Source of the DNA: an uncultured Lachnospiraceae bacterium
GTDB lineage: Bacteria; Bacillota; Clostridia; Lachnospirales; Lachnospiraceae
DNA length: 64,000 nt
Assembly (NCBI GenBank): GCA_947630925.1
Contig: CANRJM010000001.1
Span: forward strand, 124,001-188,000
Reading direction: 5' to 3'
Both the position numbers and the translations under genes were made by a program. Below, one piece after another: positions 61,294 to 64,000 of the stretch. Position 1 is the stretch's first letter, and every line of letters begins with the position of its first letter. The notes under the pieces were generated by a model. It did no database searches and was not told the DNA's origin. It saw only the letters and a program-made list of their open reading frames with translations.

Positions 61294-61608
61294 ATGAGCG
61301 CACAAAGAAAGGTTATAGAAGAAACTATCTGTGAATTGCAGGAAACATTGGATTTGTTTTATCAGCAGAAGAGCGGCGCCGCATTGAAGAAATTAGATGT
61401 GGTTCTGGGGAAGTTAGCGGAGGCAATGGACGCTTTATTTACTTACAAGGCGGAACATGACGATTTTGTATTGGACGAGGCAAAGCTGACTAATTCCCTG
61501 ACAGAAGCGATGGAGGCGCTGCAGGCTGGGGATCATGTGTTATTGGCGGATATTTTACAGTATGATTTTTTAGAGTATCTGCAGGAATTAATTGAACAGA
61601 TAAATTAG
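61294..61608 (+). CDS. Stand-alone helical domain related to MAF N-terminus
   Basis: A 104-residue acidic helical protein with no recognised catalytic motif. Its second half (LTEAMEALQAGDHVLLADIL and on to LQELIEQIN) matches the N-terminal part of the MAF-like protein starting at 63500 (LLEATEAGDEVQLADIYEHQ), so it appears to be the same domain encoded separately. It lies 33 bp upstream of the MAF glycosyltransferase, which lacks the domain, suggesting that the two proteins work together in flagellin glycosylation. AAAAGGAG precedes the ATG. Confidence 0.75.
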   Translation: MSAQRKVIEETICELQETLDLFYQQKSGAALKKLDVVLGKLAEAMDALFTYKAEHDDFVLDEAKLTNSLTEAMEALQAGDHVLLADILQYDFLEYLQELIEQIN

Positions 61609-61641
61609 CAGGAATCAATCTAATGGGGGAGATAAGATCAG

Positions 61642-63471
61642 ATGGAGTATTTAGATAAAAATCTTTCGTATTTCGAACAGAATTATCCGAAGTATTACAA
61701 GATTTTGAAGGAGGCGCTGGAGGAAAAAGAGCTTTCGTTCGAACATTTAGAGTGTGTGGAAACAAGGGATGGAAATCAGGCGCTGACCATCACGAAAGGA
61801 GAGCGGACAGTGCGCCTGAACAGCGTATACCGTCCGCTCCAGGAAGCGAAAAAATGGGCGGATCAGCACGAATTTCAGAATATAGCAGTCTCTGTTCTGA
61901 TGTTTGGCATTGGCAACGGCGTATTTGCGAGGGAAATGCTTGGAAGATTGCAGGAGGATGCTACGGTATATTTGTATGAGCCGGATTTAACCGTTTTTTT
62001 GTATGTGCTGCATCATTTTGATCTTACCGATATCCTGGATGATAACCGGGTATTGTTTTTTGTGGAGGATATGAATGCGAAAGAATTTACTGCTGAATTT
62101 TCCAAAAGATTGCACTGGAGTTCTATCCCAACGCAGATTCCATGCGCCCACCCGGGGTATCATGATTTATATCCGGAACAATATGACTGGTTTATGGGAG
62201 CGGTAAAAAAAGAAGATGAAAGAGAAATCGTTAACCGTAATACGATAACAACGATGTCGCACAGTATTGCGGCAAATGTTATCAGCAATCTGCATTTTAT
62301 CCGGGAAAGCAACTATTGCGAGGAGTTTGTTAAAGATATACCGAAGGATGTTCCAATTATTATTGTATCGGCAGGACCGTCTCTGGATAAGAATATAGAG
62401 GAGCTGCACAGAGCAAAAGGAAAAGCTTTGATTGTCGCTACAGATACAGCGGTTAAGTATCTGCTTGCCAAAGATGTTCCTTTTGACGCCATGATAACGA
62501 TTGACGCAAAAAAGGGAATGAAACATATGGAAGATAAGCGTTGTTTTGATATCCCGCTCTTTACGGTACCGGAGGCAAGAAATGCAATTTTGGAGCGGCA
62601 TACCGGACGAAAAATTTGGTTTGAAGGCATGTATTATCTGGAAAAGGTATATATGAAATTCCATAGGAGCTTTTCAAAGTACAATACCGGCGGTTCTGTT
62701 GCAACCGCAGCAATGATGTTAGGGGTTTCCCTTGGATTTCAGCGGTATATATTGATTGGACAGGATTTGGCGTATGGAAATGGGGCAACGCATGCAGGAA
62801 GTGTTGTCAGGCAGATTCCGGGCGAAGAGGAAGGCACGGAAATGGTAGAAGGAATCGATGGAACGATGGTTCGTTCCCGTTATGACTGGATTTTATACCG
62901 TGACTGGTTTGAAAGAGTGATTGAGACAAAGAAAGAGATTGAAGTAATCGACGCTACAGAGGGCGGAGCGTTGATCCACGGTTCTAAAGTCATGACGTTA
63001 TCGGATGCGATTGATACATATTGCCGGACCGCCTTTGATTTTGGTAAGATTCTGGCGGAAAAACCATATACTTTTACTGAACCGGAATATGAAGAAGTCA
63101 AGAAAACAATCTTCCATCTGGATAAGGAATTTCATAATATCCAGCAAAAAGCTGCGGAAGGAAAAAAAGCGGCAAGTGATTTGGTGGCAAAGATCCATAT
63201 GGGAAAAGTTCCGCCGGCTGTTGAAGAAAAGTGTTTGAAAACAGTTCGGAAGGCAAATAACTTTATTGAGAAGCAGGATGTCTATATTCTGTTTGATTCC
63301 TATATCTCTGCGAAAGTTACAGATGCCATTCAGAAGATTAACTGTGTTTCAGGAGACGAGCAGAAGGATATGATTGCCACTCTGGAAACTTCCAAGATTG
63401 TATTTAACGCGTTAATCGAAGCGGAGAAAGAATTAAGACCGGTATTGGAAGAAGTTCTGGAAAAAATGTAA
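61642..63471 (+). CDS. Motility accessory factor (MAF) flagellin glycosyltransferase
   Basis: MAF proteins (DUF115) transfer nonulosonic acids such as pseudaminic or legionaminic acid to flagellin in the cytoplasm before export. The 609 residues hold the central MptE-like GT-A-type domain (about 235-420): IIIVSAGPSLDKNIEEL, IVATDTAVKYLLA, DAMITIDAK, KYNTGGSVATAAMMLGV and ILIGQDLAYGNGATHAGS. A helical N-terminus (NLSYFEQNYPKYYKILKEAL) and a helical C-terminus flank it. No sugar-biosynthesis genes are in the window, so the donor cannot be named. AAAGG-poor GGGGGAGA precedes the ATG. Confidence 0.88.
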   Translation: MEYLDKNLSYFEQNYPKYYKILKEALEEKELSFEHLECVETRDGNQALTITKGERTVRLNSVYRPLQEAKKWADQHEFQNIAVSVLMFGIGNGVFAREMLGRLQEDATVYLYEPDLTVFLYVLHHFDLTDILDDNRVLFFVEDMNAKEFTAEFSKRLHWSSIPTQIPCAHPGYHDLYPEQYDWFMGAVKKEDEREIVNRNTITTMSHSIAANVISNLHFIRESNYCEEFVKDIPKDVPIIIVSAGPSLDKNIEELHRAKGKALIVATDTAVKYLLAKDVPFDAMITIDAKKGMKHMEDKRCFDIPLFTVPEARNAILERHTGRKIWFEGMYYLEKVYMKFHRSFSKYNTGGSVATAAMMLGVSLGFQRYILIGQDLAYGNGATHAGSVVRQIPGEEEGTEMVEGIDGTMVRSRYDWILYRDWFERVIETKKEIEVIDATEGGALIHGSKVMTLSDAIDTYCRTAFDFGKILAEKPYTFTEPEYEEVKKTIFHLDKEFHNIQQKAAEGKKAASDLVAKIHMGKVPPAVEEKCLKTVRKANNFIEKQDVYILFDSYISAKVTDAIQKINCVSGDEQKDMIATLETSKIVFNALIEAEKELRPVLEEVLEKM

Positions 63472-63499
63472 TGTTTGAGAAAGCATAGGAGACAGAAAC

Positions 63500-64000
63500 A
63501 TGGAAGATATGATTACATGCGTAAGCCAAATTATACGTGCGGTAACGGAAGCCATATTTTATTTTCGCAGACAAAATCATACCAGGGGGTATCGCTGTTC
63601 CAAGCAGGCGCTTGCACTGGGAGAAGCCTATTTTGAAAAGGCAGTGCAGGTGGGTTTTCAGGAAAGCGTGGAACTTCTTCTGCCCATTTGGAAGTCTTTG
63701 TTGGAAGCAACAGAGGCAGGGGATGAGGTGCAGTTAGCCGATATCTATGAACATCAGCTTTTGAATGCATTATACGAGATTCAGAGCTGTTTGTTAGAAA
63801 ATTTCTCTGGTGAGCCAATAACATTTTGGGATGATAATATGGCGCTGCTAGAGAAGAAGGATGCTGGATTATACCGAACATTAAAAGAGACGGAGGAAAG
63901 CACAGAAAGAGAATATGCGTTTTCCTGGGCATTGACGGGAGATCCTGTGCTTAAAGTAAATACAGCGCAGGGAACGGTACAGCTCAATACCGCTGTCAAT
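63500..64000 (+). CDS. MAF-like protein, N-terminal part (cut by window edge)
   Basis: An open frame of 167 codons running past the window end. Residues 1-90 form the helical domain also seen in the 104-residue protein upstream. Residues about 105-167 (NMALLEKKDAGLYRTLKETE, then LKVNTAQGTVQLNT) align with the first 60 residues of the neighbouring MAF protein (NLSYFEQNYPKYYKILKEAL, then LTITKGERTVRLNS). It is thus probably a second MAF glycosyltransferase with the domain fused. AGGAGACAG precedes the ATG. The catalytic part is not visible, so activity cannot be judged. Confidence 0.75.
   Translation, partial: MEDMITCVSQIIRAVTEAIFYFRRQNHTRGYRCSKQALALGEAYFEKAVQVGFQESVELLLPIWKSLLEATEAGDEVQLADIYEHQLLNALYEIQSCLLENFSGEPITFWDDNMALLEKKDAGLYRTLKETEESTEREYAFSWALTGDPVLKVNTAQGTVQLNTAVN

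Overview
The window looks like a chromosomal segment of a flagellated, spore-lineage member of the Clostridia, most likely Lachnospiraceae. Supporting signs are clostridial-type proteins throughout, a spore-protease homologue (yyaC), whiA next to a Crh-like HPr protein, a short glycogen phosphorylase, a Zn-type clostridial DnaX, strong AGGAGG ribosome sites, and a late flagellar operon with FliW, CsrA and flagellin glycosyltransferases. I see no phage, plasmid, insertion sequence, CRISPR array or rRNA. The assignment rests on gene content read by eye, not on a database search.

Layout. 1-4.7 kb: sugar use, with xylulokinase (cut by the window edge) and a fucose/arabinose-type isomerase on the minus strand, divergent from fucI. 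4.7-10 kb: a secreted triple PepSY-like protein, cheD, glycogen phosphorylase, a small membrane protein and a first phosphofructokinase homologue. 10-20 kb: dnaX-ybaB-recR, yyaC, a LysM membrane protein, a membrane-anchored propeller protein, secA, and prfB with its programmed frameshift. 20-24 kb: the aspartate-family operon hom, a phosphoglycerate-mutase-like protein (proposed homoserine kinase) and lysC. 24-33 kb: tex, an arylsulfotransferase-like protein, fucO and two paralogous secreted FnIII/propeller proteins. 33-42.6 kb: tRNA-Arg, a 216-bp palindromic mobile-element-like repeat, then glcK-murB-rapZ-whiA-crh, dnaE, pfkA and a small acidic membrane protein. 42.6-48.4 kb: type IIA topoisomerase subunits on the minus strand, then lysA. 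48.4-64 kb: the late flagellar cluster flgM-flgN-flgK-flgK-flgL-fliW-csrA-flaG-fliD-fliS-(FliT-like)-fliC-fliC, followed by a detached MAF helical domain, a MAF glycosyltransferase and the start of a second MAF-like protein.

How it works together. The flagellar block appears to be a complete late-assembly module: anti-sigma factor, hook-filament junction, cap, filament, export chaperones and flagellin glycosylation. Three sigma-28-type promoters (before flgM, flaG and the first flagellin) share the form TAAT/TAAG, 15 bp, (G/T)CCGATA. Each flagellin leader carries a hairpin presenting a CsrA-type GGA motif plus a GGA in the ribosome site, and fliW and csrA lie upstream in the same cluster, so the FliW-CsrA-flagellin homeostasis circuit seems to be encoded here. 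Carbon metabolism is represented by glycogen phosphorylase, glucokinase, two phosphofructokinase paralogues, the HPr-like Crh and the dispersed fucose genes fucI and fucO.

The most unusual items are the 216-bp palindrome sitting in the probable glcK leader, the split versus fused MAF architecture, the perfectly identical tandem flagellins with copied leaders, a structured leader before fliW, a RapZ with a broken Walker A motif, and a degenerate MPN-like domain joined to LysM.
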